Of a DNA stretch of 64,000 bases, positions 25,605 through 35,855 are shown in pieces. Source of the DNA: Pseudomonas kielensis (GTDB taxonomy: Bacteria; Pseudomonadota; Gammaproteobacteria; Pseudomonadales; Pseudomonadaceae). The notes under the pieces are model-generated. The model saw only the letters and a program-made list of their open reading frames with translations. It made no database searches and was not told where the DNA came from. Location: positions 1 to 64,000 of the forward strand of contig NZ_JACMYG010000014.1 of NCBI RefSeq assembly GCF_014236655.1, read 5' to 3'. The position numbers were made by a program, and so were the translations under genes. Each line of letters begins with the position of its first letter. Within the stretch, counting starts at the first letter, position 1.

Positions 25605-26444
25605 TCAAGGATTCTGCGGTCCCAGCAGGAAATTGGAGCTGGTTTGTGCGTCGTTTTCTGACTCGATAGTCTGCAATTGCGCCTCGTCTTTCAGGTTGAC
25701 GCCCGACAACTGCCGACGACAGGCCTCACGCATCAGGTACAGCAAGCGGTGGGCGGCCATGCCGTAGCTCAGGCCTTCGAGGCGGACATTGGAGATGCAG
25801 TTGCGGTAGGCGTCCGTCAGGCCGACCTTGGGGTTGTAGGTGAAATACAGGCCAAGGCTGTCGGGAGAGCTGAGGCCGGGGCGTTCGCCGATCAGGATCA
25901 CCACCATTTTTGCCCCCAGCAACTGGCCGATTTCGTCGGCCACGGCGACGCGACCTTGCTCCACCAGGATTACCGGTGACAGGGACCAGCCTTCAGCCTG
26001 GGTCTGTTCTTCCATGCGCGCCAGGAAGGGCAGGGTGTGCCGATGGACCGCAAGTGCCGACAGGCCATCGGCCACCACCACGGCCAGGTCGACTCCGCCT
26101 GGGTGGGCCGCGGCGTAGTCGCGCAGGGTTTGCGCCGAGTGCTCGGAGAGTTTGCGCCCCAGGTCCGGGCGCTGCAGGTAGCTGTGCCGATCGCTGGCGG
26201 CGCTGTGCAGCAGCAGGCTGGCGCGTCCGGCTTCGGCCAGTTGCGCGCTCAGCCCGGCGTGATCGAAGGCCAGGTGCACGGCGTCTCGGGCCTGGGCATG
26301 GGCGTACTGGAAGTCCAGTTGGGCGCCGGTCGGCATGCTGGTGCCGGACCGGCCCAGGGCGATGCGCGCAGGGGTCAGGCGGCGCAGTTCCAGCCAGGGG
26401 TTCTGCGGGTCGATCGGTGGTTGTTCCATAAGCACCTCGTTCAT
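25605..26444 (-). CDS. eutC: Ethanolamine ammonia-lyase small subunit
   Basis: A 279-residue protein with the EutC features [61 protein letters not shown] and [39 protein letters not shown]. With EutB it forms the adenosylcobalamin enzyme that splits ethanolamine into acetaldehyde and ammonia. Its ATG overlaps the eutB stop (ATGA). No EutA reactivase or microcompartment gene is adjacent. Confidence 0.96.
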   Translation of the reverse strand: MNEVLMEQPPIDPQNPWLELRRLTPARIALGRSGTSMPTGAQLDFQYAHAQARDAVHLAFDHAGLSAQLAEAGRASLLLHSAASDRHSYLQRPDLGRKLSEHSAQTLRDYAAAHPGGVDLAVVVADGLSALAVHRHTLPFLARMEEQTQAEGWSLSPVILVEQGRVAVADEIGQLLGAKMVVILIGERPGLSSPDSLGLYFTYNPKVGLTDAYRNCISNVRLEGLSYGMAAHRLLYLMREACRRQLSGVNLKDEAQLQTIESENDAQTSSNFLLGPQNP

Positions 26445-27835
26445 CCCAGTTGCGCCAGGGCCTGGCGGAAGGCCGGCGGCAGGTTGTTGCCGAACCGGAC
26501 CTTGCCGTCACCCTGCGTGAAAATGCCCATGTTCGCCAGCCATGCCTCGAATTCCGGAGCCGGTTTCAGGCCCAGGGTCTGGCGCGCGTAGAGGGCGTCG
26601 TGGAAGGAGGTGGTCTGGTAGTTGAGCATGATGTCGTCGGAGCCGGGGATGCCCATGATGAAGTTGATCCCGGCCACACCCAGCAGGGTCAGCAGGGTGT
26701 CCATGTCGTCCTGGTCGGCTTCGGCGTGGTTGGTGTAGCAGATGTCGCAGCCCATGGGCACGCCGAGCAACTTGCCGCAGAAGTGGTCTTCAAGGCCGGC
26801 GCGGATGATCTGTTTGCCGTTGTACAGGTACTCCGGGCCGATGAAGCCGACCACGGTATTGACCAGAAATGGCTTGAAATGCCGCGCCACGGCATAGGCC
26901 CGGGTCTCGCAGGTTTGCTGATCGAGGCCGAAGTGAGCGTTGGCCGACAACGCGCTGCCCTGGCCGGTCTCGAAATACATCAGGTTTTGCCCCAAGGTGC
27001 CGCGGTTGAGGCTCAGGCCGGCGTCATAGCCTTCCTGGAGTACGCTGAGGCTGATGCCAAAGCTGGCGTTCGCGGCTTCGGTGCCGGCAATCGACTGGAA
27101 CACCAGGTCCAATGGCACGCCACGGTTGATCGCCTCGATGGAGGTGGTGACGTGGGTCAGAACGCAGGCCTGGGTGGGGATTTCGTAGCGTTGGATCACC
27201 GCGTCGAGCATTTCCAGCATGGCGCAGATCGAGGCGATGCTGTCGGTGGCCGGGTTGATGCCGATCATCGCGTCGCCATTGCCGTACAGCAGGCCGTCGA
27301 GAATGCTCGCCGCGATACCGGCCGGCTCGTCGGTGGGGTGGTTGGGTTGCAGGCGGGTCGAGAGGCGACCGCGCAGGCCCAGGGTCCCGCGAAAACGGGT
27401 GATCACACGAATTTTCTGCGCCACCAGCACCAGGTCTTGCACGCGCATGATTTTCGACACGGCGGCGGCCATTTCCGGGGTCAGGCCGGGGGCCAGCGCA
27501 CGCAGGCTGTGTTCGTCGGCCGCGTCGCTGAGCAGCCAGTCACGAAAACCACCGACGGTCAGGTGGCTGACGGTGGCAAAGGCGTTGGCGTCGTGGGTAT
27601 CGATGATCAGTCGGGTAACTTCATCGCTCTCGTAGGGAATCAGTGCTTCTTGCAAAAAATGCTTGAGCGGGATGTCCGCCAGGGCCATTTGCGCTGCCAC
27701 CCGCTCGCCGTCGTTTTGCGCGGCGACACCGGCCAGGAAGTCTCCGGAGCGTGCCGGGCTGGCCTTGGCCATGACGTCCTTGAGGTCGTCGAAGCGGTAG
27801 GTCTGGGCGCCCACGCTATGGGAAAAACTTGCCAT
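26441..27835 (-). CDS. eutB: Ethanolamine ammonia-lyase large subunit
   Basis: A 464-residue TIM-barrel protein. Start at 27835 ([32 protein letters not shown]), the usual family start; the frame runs further upstream without a good site. Features: [80 protein letters not shown] and [19 protein letters not shown]. It is 98 bases downstream of eutH and coupled to eutC. Confidence 0.96.
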   Translation of the reverse strand: MASFSHSVGAQTYRFDDLKDVMAKASPARSGDFLAGVAAQNDGERVAAQMALADIPLKHFLQEALIPYESDEVTRLIIDTHDANAFATVSHLTVGGFRDWLLSDAADEHSLRALAPGLTPEMAAAVSKIMRVQDLVLVAQKIRVITRFRGTLGLRGRLSTRLQPNHPTDEPAGIAASILDGLLYGNGDAMIGINPATDSIASICAMLEMLDAVIQRYEIPTQACVLTHVTTSIEAINRGVPLDLVFQSIAGTEAANASFGISLSVLQEGYDAGLSLNRGTLGQNLMYFETGQGSALSANAHFGLDQQTCETRAYAVARHFKPFLVNTVVGFIGPEYLYNGKQIIRAGLEDHFCGKLLGVPMGCDICYTNHAEADQDDMDTLLTLLGVAGINFIMGIPGSDDIMLNYQTTSFHDALYARQTLGLKPAPEFEAWLANMGIFTQGDGKVRFGNNLPPAFRQALAQLG

Positions 27836-27933
27836 TTCAGTCTCCGTTTCAAATAGGACAGTGCGCTGCCCAGGGCCGGCCGTGGCTGAGCATGCCACGC
27901 TCGGTGTCGGCAGCGCACTTCAATGCAGCAGAC

Positions 27934-29214
27934 TCAGGCCGTTGCCTTGGTGCCATCGGGGTGCAGGGTTTCCGGCAGCGGCAGGCCCAAGTATTCGCCC
28001 TTGGCAATGATCCCGGCGGCGCGGTCCTCGGCTTCCAGTTGCAAGGCCTTGGGTACCGACAGCCAGTACGCCAGGCCCACGGCAATGAAACCTGCACTTA
28101 TCTTGCCAATCAGCACCGGCAGAATGATGGTGGGCTGGAAGTTGGCGGTGAAGGACAGGTGGTCGCCCAGCAGGAAGGCCGCGCACACGCCAAAGGCAAT
28201 GTTGATGACTTTGTCCTTTGGCGGCATGAAGCGCACCAGGCGGAACATGGCCAGGATGTTGGCGATGGTGGCCAGCATGCCAGCACTGCCGACGGCGCTC
28301 AGGCCGATCTTGCTGCCCAGGCTTTCCAGCGGCTTGCCCAGGTATTTACGCAGCAGGTAGACCATCGGGAAGGCACCGGCCAGCATGATGCCGATGTAGC
28401 CGGCGGTTTCCAGGGCGCGGGTCTGGTCTTCGGCGTCGGCGATGATCGGGTGGAACCCCCAGCTGCCGAACACCAGGGTGAACACACCGGTGAAGTATTC
28501 GACGATGGAGAACACCAGCACCAGCTTGATCGCCGCGTCCAGGGTGCGACCGAAGATGATGAAACCCTTGATCATCAGGTCGGGCAAAAAGCGCAGGCCC
28601 AGGGCCAGGGCCACGACGAAGATCAGGATCGGCAGCAGGTTGGCGAAGATGCTGCCCAGGCCCAGGGCCAACTGATAGGTGGCCTCGCCGTTGGTCGATA
28701 CCAGGTCGCGTACCAGCGGGTTGCTGAACGCAAGGATGACGCTGGCGATCAGCACGCCCAGGGGGATGGTCAGGATGCCCGACATGATGCCCAGGGCCAT
28801 GTACTTGTGGTCGCGCTTGTCGAGCATCGCCAGGCCCATGGGGATGGAGAAGACGATGGTCGCGCCGCCCATGAAGCCGGTGATCAGTGCCATGACCAAT
28901 GCTTCTTTACTGGCCGCCAGGGCCGACGCCAGGTGATAGCCACCCATGTCCGAGGCAATGATCATGGTCGCCGCCAGTGCCGGGTCGGCGCCCAGGGAAC
29001 TGAAGAACGGGCCGAAGGCTTTTTCGATGACCACGGTCAGGTAGGGGATGGACGCCATGATCCCCGCCGCCGGCACGAAGATATGCCCGGTGGCGTGGAT
29101 GCCTTCCATGAATTCTTTACCAAGTCCTTCATCGCTGTTGTAGATCGCCGCGAAGGCGCCGAGTACGGCGCAGAACATGATGAGATAGAGCACGTAGTTG
29201 CCGATCTGATCCAT
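27934..29214 (-). CDS. eutH: Ethanolamine transporter EutH
   Basis: A 426-residue polytopic membrane protein with about 11 helices. It starts MDQIGNYVLYLIMFCAVLGAF and carries the EutH stretches ATGHIFVPAAGIMASIPYL, IIASDMGGYHLASALAASKEAL and VFSIPMGLAMLDKRDHKYMALGIMSG. AAGAAAGGAA precedes the ATG. EutH mediates ethanolamine entry mainly at low concentration or acid pH. In P. aeruginosa, as I recall, this position in the operon is held by an APC-type permease instead. Confidence 0.93.
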   Translation of the reverse strand: MDQIGNYVLYLIMFCAVLGAFAAIYNSDEGLGKEFMEGIHATGHIFVPAAGIMASIPYLTVVIEKAFGPFFSSLGADPALAATMIIASDMGGYHLASALAASKEALVMALITGFMGGATIVFSIPMGLAMLDKRDHKYMALGIMSGILTIPLGVLIASVILAFSNPLVRDLVSTNGEATYQLALGLGSIFANLLPILIFVVALALGLRFLPDLMIKGFIIFGRTLDAAIKLVLVFSIVEYFTGVFTLVFGSWGFHPIIADAEDQTRALETAGYIGIMLAGAFPMVYLLRKYLGKPLESLGSKIGLSAVGSAGMLATIANILAMFRLVRFMPPKDKVINIAFGVCAAFLLGDHLSFTANFQPTIILPVLIGKISAGFIAVGLAYWLSVPKALQLEAEDRAAGIIAKGEYLGLPLPETLHPDGTKATA

Positions 29215-29370
29215 TGCGGATTCCTTTCTTATTGTTGTTTTCCAGCGCGCACGCTGTGTTCACCAAAGGCACGCGGGCCATTGCGATGTTCTGCTTGCAG
29301 CCGTGCACCCGGCCGCCTAACGGGGCCGAATGCATTGCACGGAAAATGAGTCTTGTCGGAACAAGCCAGT

Positions 29371-29392
29371 CCCGGCGACCGAAGTCGCCGGG
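29371..29392 (-). terminator. UUCG hairpin after the aldehyde dehydrogenase gene
   Basis: CCCGGCGAC-TTCG-GTCGCCGGG (minus strand) is a 9-bp stem with a very stable UUCG tetraloop, starting 8 bases past the dehydrogenase stop. No long T-run follows, so it may stabilise the upstream mRNA or terminate only partly, which would set the dose of the eut genes below. A smaller CTTGT/ACAAG stem lies next to it. Confidence 0.6.
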
Positions 29393-29400
29393 AGGTTGGA

Positions 29401-30921
29401 TCAGAAGAAGCCCAGCGGGTTGATGTCGTAGCTCACCAGCAGGTTTTTGGTCTGCTGGTAGTGATCGAGCATCATCTTGTGGGTTTCACGGCCGACGCCG
29501 GACTTCTTGTAGCCACCGAACGCGGCGTGCGCCGGGTACAGGTGGTAGCAGTTGGTCCACACTCGACCGGCCTTGATGGCGCGGCCCATGCGGTAAGCGC
29601 GGTTGATGTCGCGGGTCCAGAGACCGGCGCCCAGGCCGAACTCGGTGTCGTTGGCAATGGCCAGGGCTTCGGCTTCGTCCTTGAAGGTGGTGATGCTCAC
29701 CACCGGGCCGAAGATTTCCTCCTGGAACACGCGCATTTGGTTGGTGCCCTTGAGCAGGGTCGGCTGGATGTAATAGCCGGTCGCCAGGTTGCCCTCGAGT
29801 TTTTCCACCTTGCCACCGGTCAGCAGCTCGGCGCCTTCGCCCTTGGCGATTTCCAGGTAGGAGAGAATCTTGTCGAATTGCTGCTCGGAAGCCTGGGCAC
29901 CGACCATGGTGTCGGTGTCGAGTGGGTCGCCACGCTTGATTTGCAGGACCTTCTTCATCACCACTTTCATGAAGTCGTCGTAGATCGACTCTTGCACCAG
30001 GGCGCGAGACGGGCAGGTGCAGACTTCACCTTGGTTGAAGAACGCCAGCACCAGGCCTTCGGCGGCTTTCTCGATGAAGGATTCTTCGGCTTGCATGATG
30101 TCGGCGAAGAAGATGTTCGGCGACTTGCCGCCCAGTTCCACGGTGGACGGAATGATGTTCTCGGCGGCGCATTTCATGATGTGCGAGCCAACCGGGGTCG
30201 AGCCGGTGAACGCGATCTTGGCGATGCGCTTGCTGGTGGCCAGGGCTTCGCCGGCTTCTTTGCCGAACCCTTGCACCACGTTCAGCACGCCCGGTGGCAG
30301 CAGGTCGCCGATCAGTTCCAGCAGCACGCTGATGCCCAGCGGCGTTTGCTCGGCAGGCTTGAGCACCACGCAGTTACCGGCAGCCAGGGCCGGCGCGAGT
30401 TTCCAGGCGGCCATCAGGATCGGGAAGTTCCACGGGATGATCTGGCCGACCACGCCCAGCGGTTCGTGGAAGTGATAGGCCGCGGTGTGTTCGTTGATTT
30501 CGGCAGAGCTGCCTTCTTGCGCGCGGATGCACCCGGCGTAGTAACGGAAGTGATCCGCCGCCAGCGGGATGTCGGCGTTCAGGGTTTCACGCACGGCCTT
30601 GCCGTTGTCCCAGGATTCGGTGACCGCCAGGACTTCGAGGTTCTGCTCGATGCGATCGGCGATTTTCAACAGCACCAGGGAGCGGTCCTGGACCGAGGTC
30701 TTGCCCCAGGCGTCGGCGGCAGCGTGGGCAGCGTCGAGGGCTTTTTCGATGTCTTCAGCTGTGGAACGGGGGAATTCGGCAATCGGTTGGCCGTTCACCG
30801 GCGAGGTATTGGTGAAGTACTGACCTTTGACAGGCGCGACGAACTCGCCGCCGATGTAGTTACCGTATTTGCTCTTGAACGAAACGATAGCGCCTTCTTG
30901 ACCGGGGTGAGCGTAACGCAT
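29401..30921 (-). CDS. exaC: NAD-dependent acetaldehyde/aldehyde dehydrogenase
   Basis: A 506-residue ALDH with [36 protein letters not shown], the glycine-rich loop [12 protein letters not shown], the general base [16 protein letters not shown] and catalytic Cys in [18 protein letters not shown]. It resembles ExaC/AcoD-type acetaldehyde dehydrogenases. Being first in the ethanolamine unit, it should oxidise the acetaldehyde made by EutBC to acetate, in place of a microcompartment EutE. AAGGAG lies 10 bases before the ATG, and a sigma-54 promoter lies about 70 bases upstream. Confidence 0.92.
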   Translation of the reverse strand: MRYAHPGQEGAIVSFKSKYGNYIGGEFVAPVKGQYFTNTSPVNGQPIAEFPRSTAEDIEKALDAAHAAADAWGKTSVQDRSLVLLKIADRIEQNLEVLAVTESWDNGKAVRETLNADIPLAADHFRYYAGCIRAQEGSSAEINEHTAAYHFHEPLGVVGQIIPWNFPILMAAWKLAPALAAGNCVVLKPAEQTPLGISVLLELIGDLLPPGVLNVVQGFGKEAGEALATSKRIAKIAFTGSTPVGSHIMKCAAENIIPSTVELGGKSPNIFFADIMQAEESFIEKAAEGLVLAFFNQGEVCTCPSRALVQESIYDDFMKVVMKKVLQIKRGDPLDTDTMVGAQASEQQFDKILSYLEIAKGEGAELLTGGKVEKLEGNLATGYYIQPTLLKGTNQMRVFQEEIFGPVVSITTFKDEAEALAIANDTEFGLGAGLWTRDINRAYRMGRAIKAGRVWTNCYHLYPAHAAFGGYKKSGVGRETHKMMLDHYQQTKNLLVSYDINPLGFF

Positions 30922-30988
30922 GATGAGTGTCTCCTTGGCTTTTGTGCTTATAGGGGAGTACGCGCAATGAGCGCTGGTACAAGCCTAG

Positions 30989-31004
30989 AGCAAAGGTCGG
31001 GCCA
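30989..31004 (-). promoter_or_regulatory. Sigma-54 promoter of the ethanolamine operon
   Basis: On the minus strand TGGCCCGACCTTTGCT matches the -24/-12 consensus TGGCACG-N4-TTGCW with one mismatch and the required GG-N10-GC spacing. It would start transcription near 30978, giving a leader of about 57 bases. It sits in the 358-base spacer shared with the divergent enhancer-binding activator gene; that spacer holds no other ORF. Confidence 0.75.
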
Positions 31005-31100
31005 GTGCCTTGTGGTGCCTATAAATCAAGGGCTTGCGCCGTCGGCGGCAGGGCTTTGTCCACGGGCTGTGCCAGATGCGATACGGGGCTTGTGACACTT

Positions 31101-31118
31101 TGTGCCGTTTGTGGCACA
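31101..31118. promoter_or_regulatory. Candidate upstream activating site for the EatR-like regulator
   Basis: TGTGCC-GTTTGT-GGCACA is a perfect 6-bp dyad about 110 bases upstream of the -12 element, flanked by TGTGACA and GTGTGACC. The distance suits an enhancer for a sigma-54 activator. It may also serve autoregulation of the plus-strand activator gene. Confidence 0.5.
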
Positions 31119-31279
31119 GCGTGTGACCGGTCGGTCTCGTCGGCATTGCAATGCGCGTCGGGCTGGAGGATGCTCGGCTGCATGAGAGGGCGAAGCACTC
31201 GCCTGAACCAGGCACAAGATAGGGGACACGGGGGTCAGGAACGCTCTGCGGACCTGACCCTCGGGGAGAACAATAAGAA

Positions 31280-33193
31280 ATGCACAACAACCATTTGAGC
31301 CGCCATGCCCAGCAGGTCTTGACCGTCACCCAGGGCAAGAACCAGTTGCACGGTCCGGGCAGCGATCCATCCATCGCCCGCTCCTGGCTGCGGTGCCTGG
31401 AGGACTATCACCTCGATCCGGCATTGGCCATGGCGCCCACGGTGCTTGAGCATGGTCGGGTGCTGGAAAGTCGGGAGCGCTTGCAGCAGGTGCTGCAGAT
31501 CGCCGGCGGCGAAATGAACAGCCTGCATCAGCAACTCAGCGGTGCCGGGCATGCGGTGCTGTTGACCGACGCCCGCGGGGTGATCCTCAACTGTGTCACG
31601 GCGCCCACCGAGCGCAAGATCTTCGAGCGCGCCGGCCTGTGGCTCGGTGCCGACTGGAGTGAGGCCTGCGAAGGCACCAACGGGATCGGCACCTGCCTGG
31701 TGGAACGCCAGGCGCTGACCATTCATCAGGATGAACACTTCCGGGGACGCCACACCGGCCTGACCTGCTCGGCCAGCCCGGTGTTCGACCCCCATGGCGA
31801 ACTGCTGGCGGTGCTCGACGTCTCCTCGGCGCGCCATGATGTTTCGCGCCAGAGCCAGTTCCACACCATGGCGCTGGTCAATCTCTCGGCGAAAATGATC
31901 GAGAGCTGCTACTTCCTGCGCCATTTCGACAACCAGTGGTTGCTACGCTTTCACCTGCAGGCCGAGTCGGTCGGGCTGTTCAGCGAAGGGCTGCTGGCGT
32001 TTGACGGGGAAGGGCGCATCAGCGCCGTCAACCAGAGCGCGCTGAACCTGCTGGGGCATATTCGCGGCGGCCTGGTGGGCAAGCCGGTGGAGGCCTTTTT
32101 CGACTGTTCGCTGGATCAACTGTTATCCCGCGCCAGCGTCAACGCCAGCGCCAGTTGGCCGCTGCGCACCCGTGACGGCCGGGCCTTGTTTGCCCTGCTG
32201 CGCGGTCAGCCGCGCAGTGTGCCTGCGCCAGTTGTGCCTGCGCCGAGGATTGCCGAACGCCCGCGCTTGGCCGGTATTTGCCTGGGTGATGAAGGTCTGC
32301 AGGCCGATTTTCGCAAAGCCCTGCGGGTGTTCGAGCGTGATGTGCCGCTGTTGATCAACGGCGAGACCGGCTCGGGCAAAGAGGCCTTTGCCAAGGCCGT
32401 GCACCAGGCCAGCCAGCGTGCCGACAGAGCCTTTGTCGCGCTCAATTGCGCGGCCATTCCGGAAAGCCTGATCGAGAGCGAACTGTTCGGTTACCGCGGC
32501 GGCAGCTTTACCGGCGCACGCAAGGAAGGTATGCGCGGCAAGCTGCAGCAGGCCGATGGCGGCACCTTGTTCCTGGATGAAATCGGCGACATGCCCCTGG
32601 CCCTGCAAACCCGCTTGTTGCGGGTGCTCGAGGACCGGCTGGTGGTGCCGATTGGTGGCGAGCCGCAGGCGGTCAACGTGCGGATCATCAGCGCCACCCA
32701 CCGGGACTTGCTGGAGCGGGTGCAGGATGGCAGCTTCCGTGAAGACCTGTACTACCGGCTCAATGGCCTGGAGGTGGGCTTGCCGCCCCTGCGTGAGCGC
32801 GGTGATAAATCCCAGTTGCTGGACTTCCTGTTGGCTGAAGAGGCGGGGGACGAGACCGTCCTGATCGACGCCCCCGCGCGCCAGGCCCTGCTCGATTTCT
32901 CCTGGCCGGGTAACGTGCGGCAGTTGCGCACGGTATTGCGGACCCTGGCGGCATTGTGTGAAGACGGACGCATTGGCGTCGAAGACTTGCCGGCGATGAT
33001 TCGCCAGGCACGTCCGGCGCTGACCCCCTCGGTCGGCGAACTGCCGGAACTGCCGCTCAATGATGCCGAACGCTTGGTACTGCTCAATGCCCTGGAGCAA
33101 ACACGCTGGCACATGACCCACACCGCCGAACAGTTGGGCGTCAGCCGCAACACCCTCTATAGAAAGCTGCGCAAGCACGGGATAACCCGTTAG
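31280..33193 (+). CDS. eatR: Sigma-54-dependent activator of ethanolamine use (EatR/AcoR-like)
   Basis: A 637-residue regulator. Residues about 1-200 form an AcoR-type GAF sensor (SWLRCLEDYHLDP, GAGLWLGADWSEACEGTNGIGTCLVE-like text); 215-300 are PAS-like; 320-545 are the AAA+ domain with Walker A GETGSGKEA, ELFGYRGGSFTGA (GAFTGA loop with Ser for Ala), Walker B GGTLFLDEIGD and R-finger region REDLYYRLN; the C-terminal Fis HTH is WHMTHTAEQLGVSRNTLYRKLRKHGI. It is divergent from the dehydrogenase-eutHBC genes, and P. aeruginosa EatR at the same place activates ethanolamine catabolism. The ligand is probably ethanolamine or acetaldehyde. Confidence 0.88.
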   Translation: MHNNHLSRHAQQVLTVTQGKNQLHGPGSDPSIARSWLRCLEDYHLDPALAMAPTVLEHGRVLESRERLQQVLQIAGGEMNSLHQQLSGAGHAVLLTDARGVILNCVTAPTERKIFERAGLWLGADWSEACEGTNGIGTCLVERQALTIHQDEHFRGRHTGLTCSASPVFDPHGELLAVLDVSSARHDVSRQSQFHTMALVNLSAKMIESCYFLRHFDNQWLLRFHLQAESVGLFSEGLLAFDGEGRISAVNQSALNLLGHIRGGLVGKPVEAFFDCSLDQLLSRASVNASASWPLRTRDGRALFALLRGQPRSVPAPVVPAPRIAERPRLAGICLGDEGLQADFRKALRVFERDVPLLINGETGSGKEAFAKAVHQASQRADRAFVALNCAAIPESLIESELFGYRGGSFTGARKEGMRGKLQQADGGTLFLDEIGDMPLALQTRLLRVLEDRLVVPIGGEPQAVNVRIISATHRDLLERVQDGSFREDLYYRLNGLEVGLPPLRERGDKSQLLDFLLAEEAGDETVLIDAPARQALLDFSWPGNVRQLRTVLRTLAALCEDGRIGVEDLPAMIRQARPALTPSVGELPELPLNDAERLVLLNALEQTRWHMTHTAEQLGVSRNTLYRKLRKHGITR

Positions 33194-33216
33194 GTGTCGG
33201 CTGACGTGACGGTTGT

Positions 33217-34326
33217 TCAGCGAAAGAACGGGTCGTCGTTGAGTGATTTTTCCATCTCGCGCTCATAGTCCCTCTGTGCCTTGAGCCAGGCTTTCAGGTT
33301 CTTGGGATCATTCAGCTCTTCGCCGAGCAGCATAAGTTCCTGAATATCATCCAGGACCGAGTCGAGTTGATGCTGGTAAAAACCAGGTAGGTTCGCCAGT
33401 GTCAGTTTGTCGAATGGGTCGATATTAAATTGCAGTCTGAACCCTTGCTCCTGATCGAATACTTCCTGTTTCAGCTCATCGAGTTGCTCGGTCAATACGC
33501 GGTTGTAATGTTTCAGTCGATCAGCGGTCAGCGTGTTGAGGGTGCTGGCATCGATGTGCTCCAACTCCAGCTGCAGTTGCAGCAGCCCAAGCAGATTGCG
33601 CTGGCCATAGGCATGGTTGACGCGCTGCATCAACACGGTTTTGCGCTCGCGCTCGTCGGGGTCGGTTTCTCGGTCTGGGTGCAGGGCGCTGGCCAGTTTG
33701 CGATACACCTCGCGCACGGACTGGCTGGCCTCGGCGGCGGCTGCTTCCTGGCGTAGCTGGTGGGCGTTTTTCTTGCCAGGTTTGCTTGGCTCGGGTTGTT
33801 CGCTCTGCAAGCGTTGATTTATTTTTTCCGCGATTTCCTCGGGAGACAGCCCGTGGATATCGTCGTCGAGCTCGACCCCGAACATCTCCTGCAGCCCCAG
33901 TTTGAGAAGCTCGTTGTCTTCTTCCTCATCGGTATCGAAGTCGCGGCCACTGTGCTGGTTGTACAGCGCTTTCAAGCGAACCAGTTCCTCATCACTGCAA
34001 TTGCCGCTATCAAGCAAGCTGTAGGCTTGGCCGCAAATTTCCTGGGTCAGCGTCTTGCGATCAGTTTTCGAGAGTTTGATCCGCTCACCCAGGTCGCTCA
34101 GCAGTTGCACGAACCCGACCGTGTGCTGATGCAGGATGTCGAGCTGGGGAAGGAACTCACTGTGCCAGCGCTGCTCATACAGCGGGGTGGCCGCTTCCCA
34201 CGCTTGCAGGATCTGCCGCTGTTTGTCGATTTTCTTCACCAGCTCATTGAATTTTCGCTGCCCGGCAGACAGTTTTTTGGGGTCTTTGTCTGGGGAGATA
34301 CTGAGCTCATGGGGGGTTGTACTCAT
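33217..34326 (-). CDS. J-domain-like protein
   Basis: A 369-residue soluble, acidic and highly helical protein. The J-like segment is at about 203-255: SVREVYRKLASALHPDRETDPDERERKTVLMQRVNHAYGQRN, with the HPD tripeptide intact. The N-terminal 180 residues are charged helices with an acidic patch (DFDTDEEEDNELL), and the C-terminal 100 residues look coiled-coil-like. This could recruit DnaK to a client, but the domain is in the middle of the protein rather than at the N-terminus as in DnaJ. Convergent with eatR (23-base gap) and divergent from mpl. Confidence 0.75.
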   Translation of the reverse strand: MSTTPHELSISPDKDPKKLSAGQRKFNELVKKIDKQRQILQAWEAATPLYEQRWHSEFLPQLDILHQHTVGFVQLLSDLGERIKLSKTDRKTLTQEICGQAYSLLDSGNCSDEELVRLKALYNQHSGRDFDTDEEEDNELLKLGLQEMFGVELDDDIHGLSPEEIAEKINQRLQSEQPEPSKPGKKNAHQLRQEAAAAEASQSVREVYRKLASALHPDRETDPDERERKTVLMQRVNHAYGQRNLLGLLQLQLELEHIDASTLNTLTADRLKHYNRVLTEQLDELKQEVFDQEQGFRLQFNIDPFDKLTLANLPGFYQHQLDSVLDDIQELMLLGEELNDPKNLKAWLKAQRDYEREMEKSLNDDPFFR

Positions 34327-34505
34327 GCGCAGCCTCTGGCGATCACTCTGGCGTGTGGGGTGCCAAGACTATCAAGGACATTGGTGTTGTACAGGGTCGC
34401 AGGCAGATTCTGGATGTTCAGTAGTGCAATGGCGTGCGGTTGAAACATCAGGTGCGATTTTTCCCACCCTAGGCTAACCTGCCTCGATGTTTTACGAGGT
34501 TGACT

Positions 34506-35855
34506 ATGCACATTCATATCCTGGGTATCTGCGGCACTTTCATGGGCTCGATGGCGGTTCTGGCCAAAGAGCTGGGCCATCGCGTGACCGGCTCCGACGC
34601 GAATGTCTATCCGCCGATGAGCACGCAACTGGAAGCTCAGGGCATTGAACTGACGCAGGGTTATGACCCGGCCCAGCTCGACCCGGCCCCGGACCTGGTG
34701 GTGATTGGCAATGCCATGTCCCGCGGTAACCCGGCGGTCGAATACGTCTTGAACAAAGGCTTGCCGTACGTCTCCGGCCCGCAGTGGCTGGCCGACCATG
34801 TGCTGCAAGGACGTTGGGTGCTGGCGGTTGCCGGCACCCACGGCAAGACCACCACCAGCAGCATGCTCGCCTGGGTGCTGGAGCACGCGGGCATGAGCCC
34901 GGGCTTCCTGATCGGCGGCGTGCCACAGAATTTCTCGGTCTCGGCGCGTCTGGGCGACACGCCGTTTTTTGTGATCGAAGCCGACGAATACGACAGCGCC
35001 TTCTTCGACAAGCGTTCGAAGTTCGTCCACTACCGCCCGCGCACGGCGATCCTCAATAACCTTGAGTTCGATCACGCGGACATCTTCCCCGATCTGCCAG
35101 CGATCGAGCGGCAGTTCCACCATTTGGTGCGCACCATCCCAAGCGAAGGGCTGGTGATTCATCCCACCACTGAGCCGGCTTTGCAGCGCGTGATCGAGAT
35201 GGGCTGCTGGACCCCGGTGCAAACCACCGGTGCCGGCGGGCAATGGCAGGTCAAGTTGCTCAGCGAAGACGGGTCGAAGTTTGAAGTGCTGTTCGAGGGC
35301 GTCGCCCAAGGCGTGGTCGAGTGGGACATGACCGGTCAGCACAACGTCGCCAACGCCTTGGCGACCCTGGCGGCGGCGCGCCATGTCGGCGTGCTCCCGG
35401 CCATGGGCATTGCAGCGTTGAGCGCGTTCAAGAGTGTGAAGCGGCGGATGGAGGTTGTGGCCCAGGTCAACGGCATCACCCTCTACGACGACTTTGCCCA
35501 CCACCCGACGGCCATCGCTACAACCCTGGACGGCCTGCGCAAGCGCATCGGCGACGCCCCGCTGATTGCCATCATCGAGCCGCGTTCCAACTCCATGAAA
35601 CTCGGCGCGCACCGCGACGGATTGCCCCAAAGCGTGGTCGATGCCGACCAGGTGATCTGGTACGCCCCGGCCAACCTGGGCTGGGATCTGGCGGCCACCG
35701 CGGCGCTGTGTACGGTGCCATCGATCGTCAGCGATTCGCTGGAGGGCATCATTGCGCGGGTCAAAAGCCAGGCTCAACCCGGCACGCACGTGGTAATCAT
35801 GAGCAATGGCGGCTTCGGCGGCCTGCACGGCAAGCTCGCCGAGGCGCTTAAATGA
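34506..35855 (+). CDS. mpl: Murein peptide ligase Mpl
   Basis: A 449-residue Mur-ligase-family enzyme that attaches recycled L-Ala-gamma-D-Glu-meso-DAP to UDP-MurNAc. Motifs: [29 protein letters not shown], the ATP loop [50 protein letters not shown] and [14 protein letters not shown] at 34506 is used, with ACGAGG 7-12 bases upstream; a TTG two codons earlier is less likely. It overlaps ubiX by ATGA. Confidence 0.96.
   Translation: MHIHILGICGTFMGSMAVLAKELGHRVTGSDANVYPPMSTQLEAQGIELTQGYDPAQLDPAPDLVVIGNAMSRGNPAVEYVLNKGLPYVSGPQWLADHVLQGRWVLAVAGTHGKTTTSSMLAWVLEHAGMSPGFLIGGVPQNFSVSARLGDTPFFVIEADEYDSAFFDKRSKFVHYRPRTAILNNLEFDHADIFPDLPAIERQFHHLVRTIPSEGLVIHPTTEPALQRVIEMGCWTPVQTTGAGGQWQVKLLSEDGSKFEVLFEGVAQGVVEWDMTGQHNVANALATLAAARHVGVLPAMGIAALSAFKSVKRRMEVVAQVNGITLYDDFAHHPTAIATTLDGLRKRIGDAPLIAIIEPRSNSMKLGAHRDGLPQSVVDADQVIWYAPANLGWDLAATAALCTVPSIVSDSLEGIIARVKSQAQPGTHVVIMSNGGFGGLHGKLAEALK

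Noticed and set aside
29353..31095. 580-codon open frame on the plus strand
   Set aside because: Antisense shadow of the aldehyde dehydrogenase gene.
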